In this document: in pieces, positions 1-5,027 of the stretch
How the letters are laid out: every line of letters starts with the position of its first letter
How positions within the stretch are numbered: position 1 is the stretch's first letter
Source: Candidatus Kapaibacterium sp.
GTDB taxonomy: Bacteria > Bacteroidota > Ignavibacteria > Kapaibacteriales > HRBIN21
Direction of reading: 5' to 3'
NCBI GenBank assembly: GCA_025055465.1
Contig: JANWXA010000142.1
Location: 1-5,027 of the forward strand
Length of the DNA stretch: 5,027 bases
The notes under the pieces: generated by a model
What the model was told of the DNA's origin: nothing
Seen by the model: only the letters and a program-made list of their open reading frames with translations
Database searches by the model: none
Made by a program: the position numbers and the translations under genes

Positions 1-1
1 C

Positions 2-1072
2 TTCTCCGTGTTTGCCCGTGAACAGTACGAGCTCCGCCCACAGCTCCTGCTCAACCTTGAAGGGCAGCTCGTCCATCACAGTTACCGTATCCGCAACGAG
101 AGGGCTGGGAACCGACCCACGCAGTACCTAACCCGTTCGGGTGATACCGTACGGGGCACTGGAACGCTGTTCGATGTGCGCTACACTTTCTTCAATCCCC
201 GCATAGGCCTCCTGTGGCGTGCTGGTACAGGGCACGAAGTCTTCGGCATGGTGGGCTATACCTCTCGCGAGCCACGGACGCGGAATCTCTACGCTGCCGA
301 AGATTCCTACTTCGGAGCCCGGCCCTTGTTTGAGGCTGATACCGTCGGTGGCGTCATCCGTTATGACTTCTCCAAGCCACTGATCAAACCGGAGCGGATG
401 CTGGACATTGAGTTGGGGTGGCGCTACCGATCTGAGCATCTCGCTGCCTCCGTCAACGCCTTTTGGATGGAGTTCTTCGACGAGCTGGTCAAGAGCGGAC
501 GCGTTGACATCTTTGGAGTCCCGATCGACGGGAATGCGCCGCGGACACGCCACATCGGAGTAGAAGCCGAAGTCCTTGCGGAGCTCCTCCAGTTCCCGGA
601 CTGGGGCTCTGTAGCCGTCGGGGCCTCCGCAACGCTGAGCCGCAACCGCATCATAGAGTACTCCTACTACAGCGGTGGGAAGGCTTTCTCGTTGAACGGT
701 AATCCCGTGGCTGATTTCCCTGAAACTCTCGTCTCCGGGTACCTCCGCTACCAGTTCGGGCAGCTCCAGACCCAGCTCACGATTCGGCACGTCGGTAAGT
801 TCTACTCGGACAGCTTCGGAGAGAAGCTGGCCGAGTACGCCGCTCAGGACCCAACGATTGCCGACTATCGGGACAACGTTGTAGACCCCTACACGGTTGC
901 AGACTTCGACGTGCGCTGGCGAATCCTGAACATTCTGGGGCTCCAGGGGATCGTTCTCCGCCTGCAGGTCTCCAATCTCTTCAACGCCCTCTATGCCGCC
1001 GGCGCCGAGGGCCGCCATTTCTTCCCAGGCGGAGAGCGCCTAATCTTCCTGGGAGCAGACCTGGAGCTCTAA
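2..1072 (+). CDS. TonB-dependent receptor, C-terminal beta-barrel part (5' end outside window)
   Basis: The frame is open from base 2 and ends at TAA 1070-1072, about 356 residues. There is no real start: the GTG at base 8 is an internal Val, so the gene begins upstream. The sequence has the texture of the late strands of a TonB-dependent receptor barrel: alternating aromatic/polar strands, a stretch like NPRIGLLWRAG, the segment LIKPERMLDIELGWRY (the usual 'kPE..ldyELGy+y' strand pair), then ASVNAFWMEFFDELV, a GVEAE strand, RHVGKFYSD, and near the end LQVSNLFNALY, typical of the last strands. Such receptors sit in the outer membrane and import siderophores, cobalamin or glycans using TonB energy. 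The plug domain and TonB box are not in the window, so the substrate cannot be named. The protein ends in Leu rather than the common terminal Phe/Trp. The downstream gene converges on it with a 14-base gap. Confidence 0.9.
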   Translation, partial: FSVFAREQYELRPQLLLNLEGQLVHHSYRIRNERAGNRPTQYLTRSGDTVRGTGTLFDVRYTFFNPRIGLLWRAGTGHEVFGMVGYTSREPRTRNLYAAEDSYFGARPLFEADTVGGVIRYDFSKPLIKPERMLDIELGWRYRSEHLAASVNAFWMEFFDELVKSGRVDIFGVPIDGNAPRTRHIGVEAEVLAELLQFPDWGSVAVGASATLSRNRIIEYSYYSGGKAFSLNGNPVADFPETLVSGYLRYQFGQLQTQLTIRHVGKFYSDSFGEKLAEYAAQDPTIADYRDNVVDPYTVADFDVRWRILNILGLQGIVLRLQVSNLFNALYAAGAEGRHFFPGGERLIFLGADLEL

Positions 1073-1086
1073 CACAGGCTCCCCTG

Positions 1087-3252
1087 TCACAGGAGTTCCA
1101 GGCCCCAACGGACTACGCCAGACGGCAAGGGGAGCCGCACGCAGTGGGTGCGCTGTCGCACCAAGTATCCTGAGGAGAAGAAACTGGGAGATACCTCAAC
1201 AGGAGCCGTGCTCCAGAAGCGGAGGGTACCCGCTGCACTGTGCCAGAGCATCTCTTCGGAGTCACGCTGCACAATCCTAACCTCCGGAGACAAATGGAAG
1301 TTGACAACTGCTGCGGTCGGTCCTTCGTAGAGGTCCGTTCCCTCAATCCCTGTGGCCAGTATCCGCAAGTAGCGACGATGCTGGTACAGCGGATGGAGGA
1401 ACTCCCCAGCAAACTCTCGAGCACTGACAGAGAGTATCCGCGCCCGCACCTTACGCCGAAAGAGCCAGAAGAGAGCCTCTGGACTATGTCCATAGAACTG
1501 GAACTGCTCTACCCCAGGCACGGCAACTGTGTTGTGCGCTCCCGTCGCACGAAACCAGTTCCGCCATTCTGGCGAGGCCGTATAGCAGTAGCTTCCAGGG
1601 TCCACAAGGATTTCACAGGCACCGATGGTCAGCTCAAATGATAACTGATCGCAGTGGGCATGTCCACCGCTCGGGTGGAGTCGGTCTATACCACCACAGC
1701 GAATAGACAAGGAGAACTCATCCCAACGATAGAGTACAATGCCGAAGTCAGGAAAGACCTCCACGGGTCCTGGTAGCTCTACCTCCAGCAGGGGATAGCG
1801 CTCCGACAGCCATGCCTCTGGCTGTTGTAACCATTCCGCAGGGCAAGACCGGTAGAGCGCTGCTGCCAGGCCCAGTGTCGGCCGAAAGTCACGATGGTCC
1901 TCCGCCAGTTGCGCAACGGGCCGTTCACCAGGGAGCTCGTATGTCTCTGCCTGCCCCTGGGAAAGCACGATGAGCCGTGGAAGGAGTTTGACACAGCGTC
2001 CGCTATCGTGATCGCCAATCTGCGGTGCCCGTCCGCTACGGGTTGTCACGGCTGCAGCGAAGCGGACCGCTGCACGCAATCGCTCCCAGTATTCCCGAGG
2101 GAACGGGGACACTGACTCTGTTGCAGGCATAGGCATTGGATACTCTGGGACTGGGGGCAGCAGCAGTGGTCGTTCCCCTCGCCACAGCCGATGGTCGTAG
2201 TGCTGGAGCCGCTGCTGCCGAGCTGCAGGGAGCCCCACCACGACAAGGGTTCCAAGGAGCACCATCTCCAGCACGAACCGATGGTAGTATGTAGAGCCTT
2301 CAAAGTGCCCCCCATCCGGCAGGAATTGGTGCAAGACTTCGCTGGTCAGCTCCTGAATCCCAAAAACCAGCCACGCATCGGCCACTGGAATGTCATCCAG
2401 AGCAGCTCCCAGACACAGCAGCCCGACTACATTCCCCACATAGTGGTTCCCTCGTAGCCCCTCGACCCACTCCAGATGATGCATCAGAAAGGACCCATGC
2501 TCGCATAGGCCCTGAGCCATCACGCGCCTGAAAGCAATGTCCAGCGGCTCCTGCTGCTCGAAGAGCATCCACGCTATGACCAGAGACACCGCTCGGAGAG
2601 CCACCTCCAACGGCGATGCCCACTGAATCCCGAATCCAGGCGGATTCTGCACGAGGAAATCCAGCACCGTGGAGTGGAAGTAGTTTCGGAGCTGTTCCGC
2701 CGTTGGCCTGTCGGCGAGCCACGCCAGGAGTGCTAACGGCACCAAATACTGCATGCGCCCAAGCTCCCACGGCACCTTTGGATCTGCCCCTGCCGGACAC
2801 AGCGACAGCTCCCATGAGGGTCGGGAACCGTCCCACCGATATCCGCTGAACACATCACACTGCCAATCCAGCCACTGATGGGCTGCAGGCAGCAGGCTCA
2901 GAGCCTCTTCCGCCCATTTCCTACCTGGCCCCCTCTTCTCTCGATGGCGCATTGGCTGTCCTGTCCGCGGGAGGCGGACCCATGAGGGGAGGAAGAGCAA
3001 GAGCTCCCCTTGCCGCCAGTGTTCCCACCACTCCCAGAGCCCTCTCCGGAAAGGCTCAACATGTTGTGCCGATAGCAGAGAGCGTGGAAGAGGGCTGAGA
3101 GCCGCTCTTGCACCATGTCCTGTCCCACAGACAGAGCCCAAGGACTGAGGACTCCGCCGCCTCGAAAGCTGTCTGAGAGGTCTGTGGAAGAGCTTCCGCA
3201 GCCGAAGCGTCCACGGCAAAGCTTGCCACTGCTCCCACCGAAAGCGCATCAT
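1087..3252 (-). CDS. Heparinase II/III family protein (polysaccharide lyase-like)
   Basis: This is a 721-residue protein when started at ATG 3252; stop TGA is 1089-1087. The N-terminal half resembles the alpha-helical toroid of the Hepar_II_III_N family: DVFSGY near 133, DPKVPWELGR at 157-166, and GLRGNHYVGN with Asn269-His270. It is followed by DGGHFEGSTYYH with Glu318, Tyr322/Tyr323 and His324. The C-terminal half is the beta-sandwich Hepar_II_III domain: GDHDSGR near 413, SGGHAHCDQLSF with His531, His533 and Asp535, VDPGSYCYT at 550-558, and GAHNTVAV with His573-Asn574. In characterised members an Asn/His pair, a Tyr about 55 residues later and a downstream His carry out beta-elimination on uronate-containing polysaccharide; the same order and a similar Asn/His-Tyr spacing are seen here, so activity is plausible. 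The substrate is unknown. No signal peptide is visible: the N-terminus is Arg/Trp-rich, suggesting a cytoplasmic place or non-classical export. Start choice is uncertain: GTG 3270 (AGGA only 3 bases away) and ATG 3249 are alternatives. Confidence 0.9.
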   Translation of the reverse strand: MMRFRWEQWQALPWTLRLRKLFHRPLRQLSRRRSPQSLGSVCGTGHGARAALSPLPRSLLSAQHVEPFRRGLWEWWEHWRQGELLLFLPSWVRLPRTGQPMRHREKRGPGRKWAEEALSLLPAAHQWLDWQCDVFSGYRWDGSRPSWELSLCPAGADPKVPWELGRMQYLVPLALLAWLADRPTAEQLRNYFHSTVLDFLVQNPPGFGIQWASPLEVALRAVSLVIAWMLFEQQEPLDIAFRRVMAQGLCEHGSFLMHHLEWVEGLRGNHYVGNVVGLLCLGAALDDIPVADAWLVFGIQELTSEVLHQFLPDGGHFEGSTYYHRFVLEMVLLGTLVVVGLPAARQQRLQHYDHRLWRGERPLLLPPVPEYPMPMPATESVSPFPREYWERLRAAVRFAAAVTTRSGRAPQIGDHDSGRCVKLLPRLIVLSQGQAETYELPGERPVAQLAEDHRDFRPTLGLAAALYRSCPAEWLQQPEAWLSERYPLLEVELPGPVEVFPDFGIVLYRWDEFSLSIRCGGIDRLHPSGGHAHCDQLSFELTIGACEILVDPGSYCYTASPEWRNWFRATGAHNTVAVPGVEQFQFYGHSPEALFWLFRRKVRARILSVSAREFAGEFLHPLYQHRRYLRILATGIEGTDLYEGPTAAVVNFHLSPEVRIVQRDSEEMLWHSAAGTLRFWSTAPVEVSPSFFSSGYLVRQRTHCVRLPLPSGVVRWGLELL

Positions 3253-3276
3253 ACTGCCAGAACCGTGCACGCTTCC

Positions 3277-3284
3277 TAATTTTG
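3277..3284 (+). promoter_or_regulatory. Probable -7 box of the tRNA-Phe promoter (TAATTTTG)
   Basis: TAATTTTG is an exact match to TAnnTTTG, the -7 element known for the primary sigma factor of Bacteroidetes. It ends 13 bases before the mature tRNA 5' end, which would put transcription start at about 3290 with a very short leader to be trimmed by RNase P. The matching -33 position (about 3253-3256, ACTG) is only a 2/4 match to TTTG. Such boxes occur by chance about once per 4 kb per strand, so the support is the position rather than the match alone. Confidence 0.5.
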
Positions 3285-3297
3285 TGGTGTGTTCCTT

Positions 3298-3370
3298 GGT
3301 CAGGTAGCTCAGGTGGTAGAGCAGGGGACTGAAAATCCCCGTGTCGGGGGTTCGACTCCCTCCCTGACCA
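3298..3370 (+). tRNA. tRNA-Phe (anticodon GAA)
   Basis: A complete 73-base cloverleaf can be folded. The acceptor stem GGTCAGG (3298-3304) pairs perfectly with CCTGACC (3363-3369). The D arm is GCTC/GAGC (3307-3310 with 3319-3322) around a loop of AGGTGGTA. The anticodon stem is GGGGA/TCCCC (3324-3328 with 3336-3340) around loop CTGAAAA, giving anticodon GAA at 3331-3333. The variable loop is GTGTC. The T stem is GGGGG/CCCTC with one G-U pair and loop TTCGACT. The discriminator base is A3370. The following bases are CCC, so the 3' CCA is not encoded and must be added by tRNA nucleotidyltransferase. The gene is transcribed opposite to both protein-coding neighbours. Confidence 0.97.
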
Positions 3371-3374
3371 CCCT

Positions 3375-3411
3375 AAAAAGAAACGCCCGTGCCTGTAAGC
3401 ACGGGCGTTTC
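3375..3411 (-). terminator. Strong intrinsic terminator of the beta-barrel gene, possibly bidirectional
   Basis: A perfect 13-bp inverted repeat, GAAACGCCCGTGC at 3380-3392 with its complement at 3399-3411, closes a 6-base loop. Read on the minus strand the stem is followed at once by TTTTT (3379-3375), the classical Rho-independent form, and it lies 24 bases after the stop of the minus-strand gene ending at 3436. Read on the plus strand it lies 9 bases after the tRNA, and the 3' side of the stem ends in GTTTC followed by TCATT, so it may also stop tRNA transcription, though with a poorer U tract. Confidence 0.92.
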
Positions 3412-3435
3412 TCATTCAGAGCGCTTGCACCATGC

Positions 3436-4062
3436 TTACCAGTAAATGGAAAGCGTAAAGGAACCAGACGGAGCGGTGCTAATGTTGGTCACAGAGGGAG
3501 CATCCGTTTCTGTCGTCTGGCCGCCAGTCGTTACCTTCTGCTTTCCCGAGCTTGTAGAGAAGCCCAGGCTGTAGCTGGCACCTAAAGAGACGTTGCTCCA
3601 CGCAAACCACTCAGCCCCCACGGTGACCGCTGCACCGAACGTAGTCGTTGACACTTCTACTTTGCTTCCGCTTACATGCTGTGGATTCTCCACCGTCTCA
3701 CTCCCCATCCCAAATGATATACCGACACCCGCATATCCCACAATGGGGCCACTTGAGGCAAGATTGAAGCGGAGCCCTGGGGAAAGAGTTAGGTTCAGTG
3801 CAGAAGTTTTCTCATCTGCTCCTCCCGAGGTCGGCGCTTTTTCTGTTGTGCTCGTAGTTCCAAACCCCAGACCCACGGTCAAACCCATGTCATCGCTGAG
3901 ATAGTACAATAGCCCTAACCCACCGTTGTAACCGCCGACTCCCAGATTTGACAGACCGTTCAGTGTAAACAGCCATGCTCTGTCCCCTTGTTTGGTCTTC
4001 TGTGCCGATGCACTGACTGCCGCCATTCCGGCAACGACCAGCAGAGCAACGAGCCGCTTCAT
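3436..4062 (-). CDS. Outer-membrane beta-barrel protein (porin/opacity-like), 208 aa
   Basis: From ATG 4062 to TAA 3438-3436 the product is 208 residues. It starts with a clear Sec signal peptide: MKRL, a hydrophobic core (VALLVVAGMAA), and an AxA signal peptidase I site SASA-Q with cleavage after residue 20. The mature part is a run of amphipathic glycine/aromatic strands (GLGLLYYLSDDMGLTVGLGFG, LNLTLSPGLRFNL, PIVGYAGVGISFGMG, GAAVTVGAEWFAW, SLGASYSLGFS) joined by Ser/Thr/Lys-rich loops, ending SGSFTLSIYW. The terminal aromatic residue fits the BAM recognition signal. Length and pattern suit a small barrel of about eight strands like OmpX/OmpW-type proteins. It has no known ligand; it could be a structural or small-channel protein. 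The start at 4062 is chosen because the signal peptide begins there and AGGTG (4071-4067) stands 4 bases before it. An in-frame ATG at 4089 has GGAGG too close. The gene has its own promoter at 4123-4154 and ends at the hairpin at 3375-3411. Confidence 0.88.
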   Translation of the reverse strand: MKRLVALLVVAGMAAVSASAQKTKQGDRAWLFTLNGLSNLGVGGYNGGLGLLYYLSDDMGLTVGLGFGTTSTTEKAPTSGGADEKTSALNLTLSPGLRFNLASSGPIVGYAGVGISFGMGSETVENPQHVSGSKVEVSTTTFGAAVTVGAEWFAWSNVSLGASYSLGFSTSSGKQKVTTGGQTTETDAPSVTNISTAPSGSFTLSIYW

Positions 4063-4122
4063 GGTACACCTACGCAAATGGTTTAACATACCTCCAGGTG
4101 CCCTAAGCACCGAGCTTTCACA

Positions 4123-4154
4123 CAAAAATACGGCAAAACCCTACACATTCCAAG
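4123..4154 (-). promoter_or_regulatory. Probable promoter of the beta-barrel gene (CTTG - 20 bp - TATTTTTG)
   Basis: Reading leftwards on the minus strand, CTTG (4154-4151) is followed after 20 bases by TATTTTTG (4130-4123). The second box is an exact TAnnTTTG match and the first is a 3/4 match to TTTG, with spacing inside the 19-21 bases known for Bacteroidetes -33/-7 promoters. Transcription would begin near 4117, giving an untranslated leader of about 55 bases before ATG 4062. This also rules out the longest reading of the downstream frame (start at 4125), which would lie inside the -7 box. Confidence 0.55.
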
Positions 4155-4175
4155 ATCACCCCGTGCAACGTTCCG

Positions 4176-4313
4176 TTATAGCGATAGCTGAGCCAGAAGC
4201 TCTACCAGCACTAACGCCTCTACACAGGCGACAACAAGAAAAAGGACAAAGGCTGCTGTGCGCCACTGCCGGAGCCGATCCTGCGCACGCTCCGGCGTGT
4301 AAAATGCCCTCAT
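4176..4313 (-). CDS. Small single-span membrane protein (45 aa), hypothetical
   Basis: ATG 4313 to TAA 4178-4176 encodes 45 residues. Residues 1-18 are polar with five arginines (R2, R9, R13, R15, R18). Residues 19-41 form one hydrophobic helix (TAAFVLFLVVACVEALVLVELL region) carrying two acidic residues, Glu32 and Glu38; the tail is only a few residues. The positive-inside rule predicts a cytoplasmic N-terminus in the inner membrane. GGAG lies 9 bases before this ATG, with GAAGGG closer. An in-frame ATG at 4328 would add five residues but has AGG directly touching it; an in-frame TAG six codons further up limits the frame. I do not recognise a family. It fills most of the otherwise gene-free stretch 4126-4452, lies 113 bases upstream of the beta-barrel gene on the same strand, and is divergent from the SRAP gene. 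No terminator follows it. It could be a chance frame, but charge layout, helix length and ribosome site agree. Confidence 0.5.
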   Translation of the reverse strand: MRAFYTPERAQDRLRQWRTAAFVLFLVVACVEALVLVELLAQLSL

Positions 4314-4452
4314 CCCTTCTATCTCCATCCTAAGGTCTCGACCCTATTTTGTGTTGACGTGGTAGGCCACTGCTCACGGTCCTAACCCCGTCCGAAATGC
4401 CGTACAACTTACTCTGCCTCGTCCTTGTACTCTGCCATCCCCAAGAGGCGGA

Positions 4453-5027
4453 ATGTGCGGACGCTACATGCTCACAATCGGTGGCAACGAACTTGCCCAC
4501 CGTTTTCAGATAGGAGAAGCGCCACCGGTAGAGCGCTATAATGCTGCCCCCATGCAGTTCCTACCTATCATCTGCTGGGGGAGCAGGACCAATCATTTAG
4601 CGATGTTGCGCTGGGGGCTTACTCCTTCGTGGGCGCAGGAGGACTCTGGCGGGCGCTTCATTAATGTGCGAGCGGAGACCCTGCGCGAACGCCCCAGTTT
4701 CCGCCACCTCCTCTACCGCCGGCGCTGCTTAGTCCCAGCCAGCGCTTTCTACGAGTGGCTCAAGCATCCCAGCGGACGCTTTCCCTTCCGCTTCTTCCTT
4801 CTCGGAGAGCCGCTCTTCGCGATGGCAGGGCTGTGGGACGAGTGGCTCAATCCCGAAACAGGAGAACTCCTCCGGAGCTTCTCCATCATCACCGTGCCCG
4901 CCAATAGCCTGGTTGCTCGCATCCATGACCGGATGCCAGCTCTCCTACACCGGGAGGCAGAGAAGCTGTGGCTAGATCCCACAACCCCTGTATCACTTGC
5001 CCTAAGCCTCCTTCGCCCCTACTCCTC
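4453..5027 (+). CDS. SRAP-domain protein (HMCES/YedK family), abasic-site DNA-protein crosslinking; 3' end cut by window
   Basis: The frame opens at ATG 4453 and runs off the right edge after 191 codons without a stop; family members are usually about 220 residues, so roughly 30 are missing. The start is fixed by the family signature: MCGRY, where Cys2 becomes the N-terminal residue after Met removal and forms a thiazolidine link with abasic sites in single-stranded DNA. Other family marks are in place: YNAAP at 29-33, MLRWGLTPSWA at 51-61, INVRAET at 70-76 with Asn71, CLVPASAFYEW at 92-102 with Glu101, AGLWDEW at 125-131, and ARIHDRMP at 155-162 with His158. These match the Asn, Glu and His active-site residues described for E. 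coli YedK. The protein shields abasic sites and can reverse the crosslink. GAGG stands 4 bases before the ATG. No clear promoter or SOS-type operator is visible upstream. All active-site residues are present, so the gene looks functional. Confidence 0.95.
   Translation, partial: MCGRYMLTIGGNELAHRFQIGEAPPVERYNAAPMQFLPIICWGSRTNHLAMLRWGLTPSWAQEDSGGRFINVRAETLRERPSFRHLLYRRRCLVPASAFYEWLKHPSGRFPFRFFLLGEPLFAMAGLWDEWLNPETGELLRSFSIITVPANSLVARIHDRMPALLHREAEKLWLDPTTPVSLALSLLRPYS

Noticed and set aside
128..1018. Long minus-strand open frame of 296 codons inside the TonB receptor gene
   Set aside because: It is antisense to a clear barrel-protein frame, and its product has no domain pattern. Open antisense frames of this size are common in GC-rich genes.
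2393..2836. Minus-strand frame of 147 codons within the heparinase gene
   Set aside because: It is in another frame of a gene with strong family motifs throughout; its Gly/Ala-rich product looks like a frame shadow.
3298..3411. tRNA-Phe as an integration site of a mobile element
   Set aside because: No integrase gene and no direct repeat of the tRNA 3' end is visible elsewhere in the window.
3056..3585. Frames running through the tRNA gene on both strands (3056-3415 minus, 3289-3585 plus)
   Set aside because: They cross the tRNA-Phe cloverleaf and the terminator hairpin, so translation there is not credible. A phrase like 'ESNPRHGDFQSPALPPELPDQG' style text is the familiar antisense reading of tRNA sequence.
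4063..4125. N-terminal extension of the beta-barrel protein to ATG 4125
   Set aside because: It would start inside the proposed -7 box and put 21 residues in front of a complete signal peptide.
3992..4333. Plus-strand frame of 113 codons across the beta-barrel start and the intergenic stretch
   Set aside because: It overlaps the signal peptide region, the promoter and the small membrane-protein frame on the other strand, and its composition shows no domain or export signal.
4354..4385. TTGACG at 4354-4359 as a sigma70-type -35 box for the SRAP gene
   Set aside because: No TATAAT-like hexamer lies 16-18 bases downstream; TATTTTG at 4345-4351 is also one base short of the TAnnTTTG consensus.
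4409..4438. Nine-codon minus-strand mini-ORF (MAEYKDEAE) upstream of the SRAP gene
   Set aside because: Too short to support, no spaced ribosome site, and it lies within the SRAP leader.
4729..4982. Two overlapping minus-strand frames at the right edge
   Set aside because: Both are antisense to the SRAP coding region, whose catalytic motifs are unmistakable.

Overview
The window looks like chromosomal DNA from a Gram-negative bacterium of the Bacteroidota/Chlorobiota (FCB) group, moderately GC-rich. Three things point there: a TonB-dependent outer-membrane receptor, a small outer-membrane beta-barrel protein, and two well-placed promoter boxes matching the TAnnTTTG consensus known from Bacteroidetes. 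The phylum is an inference; genus and species cannot be told from the sequence.

Layout, left to right. (1) Bases 2-1072, plus strand: C-terminal part of a TonB-dependent receptor whose N-terminus lies outside the window. (2) Bases 1087-3252, minus strand: a heparinase II/III family protein (polysaccharide lyase fold), tail to tail with the receptor and separated by only 14 bases. (3) Bases 3298-3370, plus strand: tRNA-Phe (anticodon GAA), head to head with the heparinase gene and preceded by a TAnnTTTG box. (4) Bases 3375-3411: a strong 13-bp hairpin terminator, best oriented for the minus-strand gene to its right. (5) Bases 3436-4062, minus strand: a 208-aa exported outer-membrane beta-barrel protein with its own -33/-7 type promoter at 4123-4154. 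(6) Bases 4176-4313, minus strand: a probable 45-50 aa single-span membrane protein, easy to miss because of its size. (7) Bases 4453 to the right edge, plus strand: a SRAP-domain protein (HMCES/YedK family) that protects abasic sites in DNA, cut by the window end.

These genes do not form one operon: strand changes at almost every boundary. Three encode envelope or likely envelope products (receptor, beta-barrel protein, small membrane protein). The heparinase-like enzyme may act on a polysaccharide, but no glycosyltransferase or transport partner is present. The SRAP gene is a stand-alone DNA-maintenance gene. I found no mobile element, CRISPR array, prophage or toxin-antitoxin pair, and nothing that amounts to a new multi-gene system. 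The most worthwhile second looks are the small membrane protein gene and the heparinase gene, which has no room for a promoter outside the tRNA gene.
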